Part shown: piece after piece, positions 1 to 7,147 of the stretch
Position numbering within the stretch: position 1 is the first letter of the stretch
Layout: each line of letters starts with the position of its first letter
NCBI GenBank assembly: GCA_016793325.1
Contig: JAEUKI010000040.1
Coordinates: 62,001 to 126,000 of the forward strand
DNA: 64,000 nucleotides
Reading direction: 5' to 3'
Source: Myxococcales bacterium
GTDB taxonomy: Bacteria; Myxococcota_A; Polyangia; Polyangiales; Ga0077539
The notes under the pieces: model-generated
The model's database searches: none
What the model was told of the DNA's origin: nothing
What the model saw: the letters and a program-made list of their open reading frames with translations, nothing else
Position numbers and translations under genes: made by a program

Positions 1-1244
1 AGGTACAAGACACTCCAGGGGCGCCACACATCGCTGTGAGGGCCGTCCGCGTCGATGCGGGAGCGCACGTACAAGAAGTAGTCGGCGGCCTTGAACTGTT
101 CCCAGCCTACAACTTCCGCGAGGTCTCCGTTCGAGTACCAATCTTTCAGGAGGTCTGCGTGGATCGAGAGGCGCACGGTGTTGTTGGTCTTGAGCCGGTC
201 ACGCCGAACATCGTCCAGGAGCATCGTGTACTTCGAGACGTCCTTGTAGTCGGTCGTGCGATCGGGGCGGCTTCCGCGAACTGCTAGGGGTGTGCGCAGA
301 AGTGCGTTGATTGAGCGCCATGCTTCTTCGCGCAGAAAGGCGGCCACCAAGACCACGAGCAACTCGTGACCGAGGAACTTGTAGAAGTCGAAATCAGTCC
401 GGTTGTAGGTGCCAGAGAAACCTTGCGGGAGGTCGTAGCGCACGAGGAGCTGCTCAAAGCCCCGATAGACCTCGGCGGCGGCGTCCTCCGCGCGGTAGGC
501 CGCAAGAGTCTGCGCGACCCGGGCGAACTCCGCGACGGGTGCGCGCGTCGCTGTGAGCGCGGCCACAAGCGCTTCGTCGTCGATCGTTGTCGGAGGACGG
601 AGGGTATCGAGCACTCGCAGTAGGTCTGCCATGTACCGACGTGCTGCCGCGCGCTGCACCGGTTGTTGGCGCTCCACCGCTTCGATGAGCAGGGCCGCAG
701 GACTCGGTGGTGCAGGCGGTGCGAGTGGCTTCGGCTTCTGCGCCTCGGCCGCCGTGAGACCGAGACGAACCGCATCCACCAGGACTCTTTGCAAACGCTT
801 GCGCTCTGGGGACTTCTCTTCCGCGCCTTCGCTGATGCTGTACGCCACCGCGCGCTTCTGGCGGATGTCGAAGGGGAGGTCCTCGGGAGGCCCGAACGCC
901 GTGTTCACGACGAGGACGATCCGCTCCCAGCCCAACGTTTTGAGCGCGTACCCGAGCTCGATCAAGACGTTCGGGTTCGGCGAAGGACGCCCTTCGGCGT
1001 CCTTGGTCACGAGCGTGACATCCGCGACGAACACCGCGGCCTGGTCGATCTTCGAGAAGATGGTCGCGACGATGTCAGGCGCGCCCGGCACGTCCATAGT
1101 GTCTTTGTCGAGCCGCGGATCGACCGTCAGGGAGCCGTCACTGCGAACCTGGGCGATCGCGTCCTCGAGCGCCTTCTGGATCAGGTTGCGGTTGGTGTTG
1201 CCGGGGCGATCAGATTGCCACGCGTAGAAAACGGTCCAGCTCAT
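1..1244 (-). CDS. TIR-like nucleotide-binding domain protein (3' end off window)
   Basis: The frame is open from ATG at 1244 to the window edge, so the C-terminus is missing. The N-terminal ~170 residues begin SWTVFYAWQSD and contain DKDTMDVPGAPDI, AVFVADVT and SPNPNVLIELGYALKTLGW. That pattern marks a TIR-like / nucleoside-deoxyribosyltransferase-like fold; relatives often sit in defence loci and may cleave or bind nucleotides. A Pro/Ala linker (about residues 185-205) leads to a helical region and then to a second part with DWYSNGDLAEVVGWEQFKAADYF. It lies 160 bases downstream of the Mrr-like nuclease on the same strand, inside the island that ends at the tRNA fragment near 4.3 kb. The defence role is inferred from context. 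The recognition of the N-terminal motif is fairly firm. Confidence 0.72.
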   Translation of the reverse strand, partial: MSWTVFYAWQSDRPGNTNRNLIQKALEDAIAQVRSDGSLTVDPRLDKDTMDVPGAPDIVATIFSKIDQAAVFVADVTLVTKDAEGRPSPNPNVLIELGYALKTLGWERIVLVVNTAFGPPEDLPFDIRQKRAVAYSISEGAEEKSPERKRLQRVLVDAVRLGLTAAEAQKPKPLAPPAPPSPAALLIEAVERQQPVQRAAARRYMADLLRVLDTLRPPTTIDDEALVAALTATRAPVAEFARVAQTLAAYRAEDAAAEVYRGFEQLLVRYDLPQGFSGTYNRTDFDFYKFLGHELLVVLVAAFLREEAWRSINALLRTPLAVRGSRPDRTTDYKDVSKYTMLLDDVRRDRLKTNNTVRLSIHADLLKDWYSNGDLAEVVGWEQFKAADYFLYVRSRIDADGPHSDVWRPWSVLY

Positions 1245-1403
1245 AGGGAATTGACCAGTAGCCTGCCCTCATGAAAGCAGTGCCGCGCGTTTCCAGCAAG
1301 TTTTTGCCAGGCCCCAGGACGGGGGCCGTTTTACTTGGCGAGTACGCAGAGCTGTGGGACGTGTGAGGAGCTGGCCGGGCTAACATCCCCACTACCGAAG
1401 GAG

Positions 1404-2285
1404 TTACGCTTGGTTGGCAGGAGCTTCCGCTTGTTTGAGCGGCTTGTTCATGAAGGCGTCAATCGTAGTAATCGCTTTTTCGATCGCCGCGATTGCGGCC
1501 CCGACCAGAGGGCCAATCTGGAGCATTTCGTAGACTTGGTGGGTGGCCATCGGTCGTCCCCAGTTCCCTGTGTTTGGCCGTTGTTGCATCGGCCCGGCAA
1601 TTGCCGCCATTGCGGCATAAGCATGGGCGGCTTGGATGCGAAGTTCCAATGGTGCATCCGAGAAGGAACGGCGACCCATCGCTGAATCGTAGTGCGTTTT
1701 GTTGAACCCAATGGCGCTGAACTGGGTCCAAGACTTTGCTGCCACGAGATTGTGAATCAGTTCATTCTGGATCGCGACAATCGAATCGACGACGTCGTTG
1801 ATCGTGGGATCAAGCTGGATCCCGAAGTACACGAACAGGAGATCGCGGTTCGCGGGTTGAAACAGAAGGTCCTCGATATGGCGGCCGGTCCAAGGGAAAT
1901 GCTCTTGGGCGCCGTTTTTCTTGGCTGATTCATGAAAATTATTGAGCGCATCGGCGGAAACGTCACAGGGGGCCGCCAAGACGACTCCATAAGGCACTAC
2001 ACTCGTATCCTTGAACAATTCTTCCGTCAGTTCCTGCATCTCGCTGGGCTTGATCCCTTTGACCCTCTTACACTGAATTCGCCAGAGACGCGTTGCGGGC
2101 GTGGTCCCAGGAGGCATGCGCTCCTGTCCCCGAATATCGACCCCATGGTCTGCCCCCTTCACCCCTGTAGCCTCAAGAAGCTGCCAGCTCTTCCAACGCC
2201 ACGTGAGCTGACGGACAAGATCCTCGAACCGATGTGGTTCGAGGTCCTCGAAGTGAAGTGGTCCTGTCGTGCGCGTCGTAACCAT
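1404..2285 (-). CDS. Mrr-like restriction endonuclease domain protein
   Basis: 293 aa. The N-terminal half carries the PD-(D/E)xK nuclease signature: FEDLVRQL, then GADHGVDIRGQE with the metal-binding Asp, then WRIQCKR as the QxK part. This matches Mrr-type domains that cut foreign or modified DNA. The second half, from about residue 150, is helical and unrecognised. It may be a sensor or targeting domain. The start ATG at 2285 has a GGAG-like site upstream. It is the last gene of a tight same-strand run (3580 to 1404) with gaps of about 25 bases. No methyltransferase is seen nearby, which would suit a modification-dependent or effector nuclease better than a classical restriction pair; that is inference. 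Confidence 0.75.
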   Translation of the reverse strand: MVTTRTTGPLHFEDLEPHRFEDLVRQLTWRWKSWQLLEATGVKGADHGVDIRGQERMPPGTTPATRLWRIQCKRVKGIKPSEMQELTEELFKDTSVVPYGVVLAAPCDVSADALNNFHESAKKNGAQEHFPWTGRHIEDLLFQPANRDLLFVYFGIQLDPTINDVVDSIVAIQNELIHNLVAAKSWTQFSAIGFNKTHYDSAMGRRSFSDAPLELRIQAAHAYAAMAAIAGPMQQRPNTGNWGRPMATHQVYEMLQIGPLVGAAIAAIEKAITTIDAFMNKPLKQAEAPANQA

Positions 2286-2309
2286 GGCAGTTCTCCAGGA
2301 GGCTGGGAT

Positions 2310-2657
2310 TCAAGCTTGGTCGAATGAAACAGAGTCCCAAGGATATGCCATGGCCTGCAGCACCATACCACGCCACAGCCGTTCCTGGGCATCGGCCGGG
2401 ATCTTGAACTTGCTCGGCAGGACGCTGTCGCCTGGACGCTTTGACTTGGCGTTTACCGCGAGCTGATTCAGGTGTGGGAGGCCCCGTTTCACGCAGATCT
2501 CGTCACGAATGTAGCCCAGGTGAAGAGCGACCGCCTTGCGCGACCAAGGCACCTTGGCCTGCTCAGCAAGTGTCTTGTAACCAATGGTCCGCATGTTTCG
2601 GGCGCATTGAGTGAGTGCTTGGAAGATCGCTCTTGTGCTCTCGTTCGGGATGGGCAT
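2310..2657 (-). CDS. small hypothetical protein, possible DNA-binding
   Basis: 115 aa, unrecognised. It is basic and helical, with TLAEQAKVPWSRKAVALHLGYI in the N-terminal half, which reads like a helix-turn-helix. It sits 24 bases upstream of the Mrr-like nuclease and 27 bases downstream of the 84-aa gene, so it is almost certainly co-transcribed with both. A regulatory or specificity role for the nuclease is plausible, but rests only on position and the HTH-like stretch. The whole short run lies inside the tRNA-bounded island. Confidence 0.6.
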   Translation of the reverse strand: MPIPNESTRAIFQALTQCARNMRTIGYKTLAEQAKVPWSRKAVALHLGYIRDEICVKRGLPHLNQLAVNAKSKRPGDSVLPSKFKIPADAQERLWRGMVLQAMAYPWDSVSFDQA

Positions 2658-2684
2658 CGTCTCTCTTTGCCTTCGTGGATGAAC

Positions 2685-2942
2685 CTAGATTCCGGTCACA
2701 AGAAGTTCCTGGCCCTGGAAGGCAGGAAGCTTCTTGAGTTCCTCCACCAGTCGCTCCAGCCCTTCCGTTTCGTCTGCGGGTTCCACCCAGAGGTGCAGGA
2801 TGTCGGGGATTGCTGCACTCACGGCAGAAGTCATGACTCCTTTCGGAGACAACCCGTTCACTCTGCTGGCGTAAAGGTAGACGACCGCAGTTTGTCCGCC
2901 CGCACCTCGGGTGAAAAATACAGCAGTTGCTTTCTTGACCAT
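2685..2942 (-). CDS. small hypothetical protein in the nuclease operon
   Basis: 85 aa from ATG 2942, which has an AAGGA-type ribosome site just upstream; the open frame runs further upstream without a better start. It begins MVKKATAVFFTRGAGGQ and looks like a small alpha/beta protein: a beta-rich N-terminal half and an acidic helix ETEGLERLVEELKKL near the end. No family recognised. Gaps are 26 bases to the HEXXH gene upstream and 27 bases to the next gene, so it is part of the same operon. Confidence 0.55.
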   Translation of the reverse strand: MVKKATAVFFTRGAGGQTAVVYLYASRVNGLSPKGVMTSAVSAAIPDILHLWVEPADETEGLERLVEELKKLPAFQGQELLVTGI

Positions 2943-2968
2943 CGGGGAGGTTCCTTTTCTGCTTTCGC

Positions 2969-3580
2969 CTACGCAAACTGGCCGTTTGCGTGCCGGTATC
3001 GCCCGACCCGCCTGTCCCATGTTCTGCCGGAGCTGCCGATCACTTTGGCTCCTCCCAGTGCGCCAAGAAAGACGATGGCGCCGGCTGCGATTTTGCCCCA
3101 AGGGATCTCGCTCTTCGGCCGGGGGAGCACGAACGGGAGGTCAAGCTCGTACCCGGCGAGTCGAAGCGCTCCCTCAATATGCGGCGCGGCGGCTACGTCC
3201 CCGCGGTAGACGGGATCGGCCCCCCATTCGGACGGCCGCGTGCAGAAGGGATCGCTGCACTTGTGCGGCAGGACGTACCAGGCACCGTATGCGTTCTGCT
3301 GCCAGTGCCGAGCCTCGTGGGTGAGCACGCGCCCGAGCTCTTTCATCGGCATGTGCTCTGGTGGAAGCGCGAAGAACGCGACCCTGGGAAAGTCTTCCCG
3401 TACACACGCCGCGGCCCCTTGCCGACACATGTTGGGCGCGAACTGCACCGCCGTGAGTGCTTGGTCGAAGTGGGCGATCCACGCTGGGGCGAAGAGTGAA
3501 ATAGCCCGATGAACGGCCCGGATCGCGTCCGCGCCATTCTGGGAGAAGCCAAGGAGCTGGACCATGGAAGACGCTGACAT
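2969..3580 (-). CDS. membrane-anchored putative zinc metallopeptidase (HEARH)
   Basis: 203 aa from ATG 3580; ATG 3565 is an alternative start. LTHEARHWQQNAYG (about residues 84-97) matches the HEXXH zinc-peptidase motif, and SEWGAD some 25 residues later could supply a third Glu ligand. Four Cys in CRQGAAAC and CSDPFC may bind metal or form disulphides. One hydrophobic helix (PWGKIAAGAIVFLGALGGAKV) near the C-terminus predicts a membrane anchor. It is the first gene of the four-gene run ending with the Mrr-like nuclease. Coupling a protease to a nuclease resembles defence modules where cleavage releases an effector, but that is inference. No specific peptidase family is recognised. Confidence 0.6.
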   Translation of the reverse strand: MSASSMVQLLGFSQNGADAIRAVHRAISLFAPAWIAHFDQALTAVQFAPNMCRQGAAACVREDFPRVAFFALPPEHMPMKELGRVLTHEARHWQQNAYGAWYVLPHKCSDPFCTRPSEWGADPVYRGDVAAAPHIEGALRLAGYELDLPFVLPRPKSEIPWGKIAAGAIVFLGALGGAKVIGSSGRTWDRRVGRYRHANGQFA

Positions 3581-3681
3581 GGCGCAGTGCGCTCGGCAAC
3601 CTCTGCGCTTTTGGCTTGCCTGCTTGATCCGGGCTTCGTGGCAAGTGCCCTCCGGTAGCTGGGGTTGTCTGTACCGACGGG

Positions 3682-4134
3682 CTAGCCCACGGCGCTCGGG
3701 TCTGCAACGCCCAGTTCTCGCGCACGCTTCGTGTACCGACGTACGCCCGGCTTGTCGCCCAGGTCCTCGCAGGCCCAAAGCGCATCCATCACGGCGTAGG
3801 CGTGCGTGGGGTTCAGCGCGAGGGCACGTTTGAGAGCGTCGCGAGCGTCGCGGTGCTTGCCGTTCAGTCGCCGCAGCCGCCCCAGCGTGTGCGACGCGAA
3901 GTCGGTGGGCTCTTTCAGGTTCGCGACCACGCACACGATGTGATCGAGCGCTTCCTTCCGCCGCTCGGCATTGCCGAGCACGACCGCGATCTCGACCCGC
4001 GGGCGGTCGCAGTCGGGCGCGAGATCAGCCTCGATCCACAGGCGCTGCATCGCGCGGTCGAACTGCTCGAGCTGCCCGAGCGCCGCGCCGCACTGGCACT
4101 GGTGCGCCGCGTCCGTGGGATCGAGTTCGAGCAT
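3682..4134 (-). CDS. tetratricopeptide-repeat protein
   Basis: 150 aa from ATG 4134; an ATG at 4278 would add a basic, poorly protein-like 48 residues. The helical pairs show TPR spacing (LDPTDAAHQCQCGAALGQLEQFDRAMQ, then RRLNGKHRDARDALKRALALNPTHAYAV), so it is probably a scaffold or partner-binding protein. The open frame upstream of 4278 has little protein character, so the gene could be the C-terminal piece of a longer TPR protein cut at the island edge. It is the last gene before the tRNA 3' fragment at 4288. Confidence 0.5.
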   Translation of the reverse strand: MLELDPTDAAHQCQCGAALGQLEQFDRAMQRLWIEADLAPDCDRPRVEIAVVLGNAERRKEALDHIVCVVANLKEPTDFASHTLGRLRRLNGKHRDARDALKRALALNPTHAYAVMDALWACEDLGDKPGVRRYTKRARELGVADPSAVG

Positions 4135-4287
4135 GCGCTCGCGGAAGCTGCTTCTACGTCCTGTTCGCAGCCAACGGAGCAGAACCCGGAGCGATCTGCC
4201 AGAGCCTGTCGCGATCTGTTCGCGTTGGAGCTTGAATCTCCTGCGAATCGCGACACACGCCGACGGATGCCGACGCATTGCCGGTCC

Positions 4288-4309
4288 TTCAAATCCTCTC
4301 GCCCCGACT
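4288..4309 (+). other. attachment site: tRNA 3'-end fragment (probably tRNA-Pro)
   Basis: The bases TTCAAATCCTCTCGCCCCGA read as a T-loop, the 3' strand of a T-stem, a CGCCCCG acceptor strand and an A discriminator. CGCCCCG would pair with a CGGGGCG 5' end, which is typical of tRNA-Pro. The rest of the tRNA is absent to the left, where island genes lie instead. The original hairpin terminator remains just to the right (4326-4357). This is the expected arrangement for the distal att site of an element integrated in a tRNA gene; the intact tRNA should lie off the left end of the window. Confidence 0.7.
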
Positions 4310-4325
4310 GAAGAGAAAACGCCGA

Positions 4326-4357
4326 AACGCCGCAGCGCTGAAGAGCTCTGCGGCGTT
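4326..4357 (+). terminator. hairpin terminator behind the tRNA fragment
   Basis: A perfect 10 bp stem (AACGCCGCAG / CTGCGGCGTT) with a 12-base loop lies 17 bases after the tRNA fragment and is followed by TGGTGTTTCT. It fits a tRNA-gene terminator that stayed on the chromosomal side after integration. Confidence 0.7.
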
Positions 4358-4419
4358 GGTGTTTCTCCGGGGCGCGTGAGTGGGCGGCGGCCTACGAGCG
4401 TGGGTGCTAGCGCTGTGGC

Positions 4420-4887
4420 GTGGCCGAGATGACCGTCGGGGACATCGTCGACGCGACCGTGACGCGGGTGTTCGTCGGCGCGGTGTTGCTCTCGCGCGGG
4501 TCGATGATCGGCGCGCTGCAGTTGCCGGAGATCTCGTGGTTTCGCACGGCGACTGGGACGGCGCGGTTCTCGGTCGGCGACACAGTGCGGGTGCTCGTCA
4601 TCGCCGTGAAAGACGAGCGCTTCTCTGCGTCCATCCGCCAACTACACCCCGAGCAGGACCCATGGCTCGAAGCGCAGCGATTGAGCGTGGGCGACGAGCT
4701 CGAGTGCGTCGTGCGCAGGGTCGTCGAGTACGGCGCATGGTGTTGCGTAGGCGCGCACGACGGTGGTCTGTGGATCTTCGCGGAGGGCGACGTGCCTCCA
4801 GTGGTGGGTCAACGTGTCGCGCTCGTCGTGTCCCGGATCGACGAAGCGCGACGAACGATCGAGCTGCGACCGCGAAGCGGGCCGTAG
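4420..4887 (+). CDS. S1-type RNA-binding domain protein
   Basis: 155 aa from GTG 4420; ATG 4429 (MTVGDIVDATV) is an equally good start. Two S1-like OB-fold units are visible: residues about 4-75 begin TVGDIVDATVTRVFVGAVLL, and residues about 85-150 begin LSVGDELECVVRRVVEYGAWCC and end with the beta strand ARRTIELRPRSGP. The spacing and Gly pattern match S1 motifs, which bind single-stranded RNA in translation or decay factors. It is the first gene on the chromosomal side of the tRNA boundary. Confidence 0.68.
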   Translation: MAEMTVGDIVDATVTRVFVGAVLLSRGSMIGALQLPEISWFRTATGTARFSVGDTVRVLVIAVKDERFSASIRQLHPEQDPWLEAQRLSVGDELECVVRRVVEYGAWCCVGAHDGGLWIFAEGDVPPVVGQRVALVVSRIDEARRTIELRPRSGP

Positions 4888-4973
4888 GGCGCTTCGGTGA
4901 GTGCGCTGTGCTCGACGCGGGGCCGTTTCGTCTGCTCGGAATCAGTGCGTTGGATCACACGACGACTCGTGCG

Positions 4974-5468
4974 ATGGCCAACCAAATTCGGATCGTGAAC
5001 TGCTCGGCCAATGGCTCGCCTTTCAGCGCTGGTCCACCGCTGGTCGATGTCGACTTTGTGTCTCTCGGTGACGAAGTCGACATGCTTGCCGTGCACCACA
5101 AATCAAGATCGATTCCGACCACGCACCCGTCCGCGATCGAAACCCACTACGTCTCGCTCGGCACGACATCGAATTGTTGCCATTGTGGGCCGCCGTTCGT
5201 CGTCCGAGTTCACGTCGTAGAGGGACGGATCTGTGGGATTTCCGGTCCCACGGAGGCGGACGCGGAGCGTGACGCGCGCCTGTGGATCGTTGGTGATCGG
5301 TCGTCGGTCTCTGCTCGTCCGCCCGGTCCGAAGAGGGGACGGTGCTCTGATTGTGAAATTCGAGATCTACCCCAGCCACAACCTAGCAAACTCTATCGGA
5401 CCAAAAGGTACTTATTGCCCTTGCACACGGGAGAGCGCTGCGCAAACGAGATCGCACTCTGGCAATGA
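4974..5468 (+). CDS. hypothetical protein with a tail encoded by an inserted repeat
   Basis: 164 aa from ATG 4974 (MANQIRIVNCSANGSPF). No family recognised. The body is beta-rich with Cys and His residues (SNCCHCGPP, HHK), which hints at metal binding. The frame enters the palindromic repeat at 5335 and the final ~44 residues are encoded inside it, so the native C-terminus has probably been replaced by the insertion. The gene upstream is the S1 protein on the same strand, with an 87-base gap. Confidence 0.45.
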   Translation: MANQIRIVNCSANGSPFSAGPPLVDVDFVSLGDEVDMLAVHHKSRSIPTTHPSAIETHYVSLGTTSNCCHCGPPFVVRVHVVEGRICGISGPTEADAERDARLWIVGDRSSVSARPPGPKRGRCSDCEIRDLPQPQPSKLYRTKRYLLPLHTGERCANEIALWQ

Positions 5469-5545
5469 TTACCAACGTGTCCGATTCGATCCGCCGTGCT
5501 CTGGCTGCGGTAGATCTCGAATTTCACAATCAGAGCACCGTCCCC
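5335..5545. repeat. 211 bp palindromic element (MITE/REP-like), copy 1
   Basis: The ends are inverted copies: GGGGACGGTGCTCTGATTGT ... ACAATCAGAGCACCGTCCCC, extending about 35 bases through GAAATTCGAGATCTA. Inner arms ATCGGACCAAAAGGTAC and GTACCAAC-type GTGTCCGAT also pair imperfectly, so almost the whole 211 bases could fold on itself. A second copy of exactly the same length lies at 43505-43715. GGGGACGGT ends recall REP elements mobilised by RAYT transposases. There is no ORF for a transposase inside, so it is non-autonomous. Confidence 0.85.
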
Positions 5546-5552
5546 GTTTCCT

Positions 5553-5795
5553 TTGCTTGTGGCGAAGCTGAAGGCGCGGATCAACCACGCGGCGAAGCTC
5601 ATGAACGAGGCCATGCCGCGCGCTCGCGGCTCGTGGCGCACGACGATCGAGGACATGGTGCGCCAGGACGTTCGCGATCCGCGCTCGCCGAAGCATTCGC
5701 TCGACGCGATGCCGAGCGCGCAGCTCGAACGGGCGCTGGTTGTTGCGGACCAGCGGGTCCACGAGGCGGAGCGCGTGACGCGGAGCGTTCGCTAG
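5553..5795 (+). CDS. small hypothetical protein
   Basis: 80 aa from TTG 5553, or 78 aa from GTG 5559 (VAKLKARINHAAKLMNEAMP). It is basic and helical and unrecognised. It starts only eight bases after the palindromic repeat, so its native promoter and start region may have been lost or replaced. Codon use looks genuine for this genome, but the small size keeps confidence low. Confidence 0.4.
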   Translation: MLVAKLKARINHAAKLMNEAMPRARGSWRTTIEDMVRQDVRDPRSPKHSLDAMPSAQLERALVVADQRVHEAERVTRSVR

Positions 5796-5861
5796 CCGGA
5801 TCTCCCAAGCACCAAGCGGGACAAGAAGCCGCCGCGCGAGTAGACACCCCGTCGCGCGCAC

Positions 5862-6275
5862 TCAGTCCGCTCGAGGTTCGTTGGTAGCGCGCGATACAAT
5901 CACGGCGTCGTACAGAAACCCGCCCGCGAGAGGGTTCCATCGCGCCTCGATCGTGGCAGTCAGTCCTTCGTCGGGGATAAACCCGGGGGGCACGCGATCC
6001 ATGCCGCGGAAGCTGATGTGATACGCGTCGCGGCCGCACTGAAGAAGGTCGCCTGAGACGCGACCGGTGATGCGCACGGACTGACCGTTCGCGATATCGG
6101 TCAGGTTCCAACATTCGACGGACTGCGGACGGTCGAGCAGTGCGCGCTCTGCGTTGACTCTGCGCGCATCGCGTCGTGCGTCGACGTAGGACTGCGCTGC
6201 GGACATCGCGAAGATCACGAGCGGCAGCGACGCGCACGCGAGCACGAACAGAATGAACTTTGCGCGTGAGCTCAC
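5862..6275 (-). CDS. single-pass membrane protein, extracytoplasmic domain
   Basis: 137 aa from GTG 6275. A hydrophobic helix at residues ~5-25 (AKFILFVLACASLPLVIFAM) acts as an anchor or signal. The following ~110 residues form a beta-rich domain with two Cys (VECWNL, LLQCGRD) and NGQSVRITGRVSGDL, which recalls an OB-like fold. The GTG overlaps the stop of the upstream gene as GTGA, so the two are translationally coupled. Function unknown. Confidence 0.6.
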   Translation of the reverse strand: MSSRAKFILFVLACASLPLVIFAMSAAQSYVDARRDARRVNAERALLDRPQSVECWNLTDIANGQSVRITGRVSGDLLQCGRDAYHISFRGMDRVPPGFIPDEGLTATIEARWNPLAGGFLYDAVIVSRATNEPRAD

Positions 6276-6667
6276 CGCACACCCGCGTTGGCCCTGCACA
6301 CGGGACCGGGGACACACCAGTTTCGCACGCCGCCGTCGTCCTCGGGACGAGCGCAGCGTTCGCACCGCCGCCAGGACGGACAGTCGGTGCCACCGTTCTC
6401 GGGGAAACACTCGTTCGGCGGGAACGTGGAGTTGTGCTCGTACACCGATTGATTCGCGGTGCCGTACTCGATGCAGATCGTTGGCGCTCCACGAAGCCCG
6501 GTGCCACAGCGCGCGGCTCCGCCTGGCTTGCCGAACTCACCGCGCGCGAGCAGCACGCTCGGGTCGTCGATTCGAGCACACGCCTCCGTGCGGTTGGCGG
6601 GAAGCGGGAGCGACCTCGAGCCGCACGCTGCGATAGCCACCCGTCGAACTACCGACCACTTCGTCAC
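6272..6667 (-). CDS. Cys-rich secreted or lipid-anchored protein
   Basis: 131 aa from GTG 6667; an ATG at 6736 extends it by 23 residues. A short hydrophobic start with VAIAACGS could be a lipobox. The mature part is rich in Cys and Pro (CPSWRRCERCARPE, GVRNWCVPGPVC), implying disulphides outside the cytoplasm. The stop overlaps the GTG of the next gene (GTGA), which supports this frame. Family unknown. Confidence 0.55.
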   Translation of the reverse strand: MTKWSVVRRVAIAACGSRSLPLPANRTEACARIDDPSVLLARGEFGKPGGAARCGTGLRGAPTICIEYGTANQSVYEHNSTFPPNECFPENGGTDCPSWRRCERCARPEDDGGVRNWCVPGPVCRANAGVR

Positions 6668-6890
6668 ACGGAGAGGGTAACGCAAGCCCAGCCCGGTACC
6701 AGACAGACCGCTACAGACGACAGTTCGCGGCCACACGGTGGCACAGCCCGTGGCTCAGCGACACGGGCGCGGGTGGATGGACACCGTTCACGTTTGGCTC
6801 GGTCACGCGCTGCCGCCCATCGTCTCGCTCAACCTCGAGCCGGTCACTGCCGCGAGGCCGGTGGTCTGTGTGTTCGCGTACAAGCACACG

Positions 6891-7046
6891 CCAACTCAGT
6901 TTCGCCTGCGAAACGAGAGGCGAGCTGGGGTTTCGAACACACCGTGCGGCGCGGTTGTGCCGGAGTGAGGGCGGAGACGAGGCAACGGGCGATCGGGTCG
7001 CCAACGGCTGACTCGTGCTCGACCGCCGTTGGATGCCCTGTCCTCT
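6891..7046 (+). repeat. R1 dispersed repeat, copy A
   Basis: One of five same-direction copies of a ~160 bp unit. It opens with a hairpin-forming stretch (CAGTTTCGCCT ... AGGCGAACTG), then GGGTTTCGAACA (GGGTTCGAACA in some other copies), ACCGTGCGGCG, GAGTGAGGGCGGAGAC, CGATCGGGTCGCCAAC and GTGCTCGACCG, and closes with TTGGATG then TGTCCTC. No ORF is conserved in it. Confidence 0.85.
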
Positions 7047-7111
7047 CGACGAGCGCTGGATGGGCCGTTCTCTGCGCTGGGCACGAGCGTCAACTAGCGC
7101 CGACGAGGGAC

Positions 7112-7131
7112 GCACCGCGTAGGAGCGGTGC
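7112..7131 (-). terminator. hairpin downstream of the tetR gene
   Basis: A perfect 7 bp stem GCACCGC / GCGGTGC with a six-base loop lies 16 bases past the tetR stop. A clear T-run is missing. It is a candidate terminator for the amidase-tetR operon. Confidence 0.45.
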
Positions 7132-7147
7132 CCGTGCAATCAGAGCA

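Noticed and set aside
1310..1327. Hairpin GGCCCC/GGGGCC followed by TTTT as a terminator
   Set aside because: The T-run is on the plus strand while all nearby genes are on the minus strand; the stem is short.
1..4310. Integrase gene for the tRNA-bounded island
   Set aside because: No tyrosine or serine recombinase motif in any frame of the visible part; it may lie off the left edge.
6891..7046. R1 repeat as a tRNA or tRNA-derived element because of GGTTCGAAC
   Set aside because: No cloverleaf, acceptor stem or anticodon arm could be drawn around the T-loop-like box.
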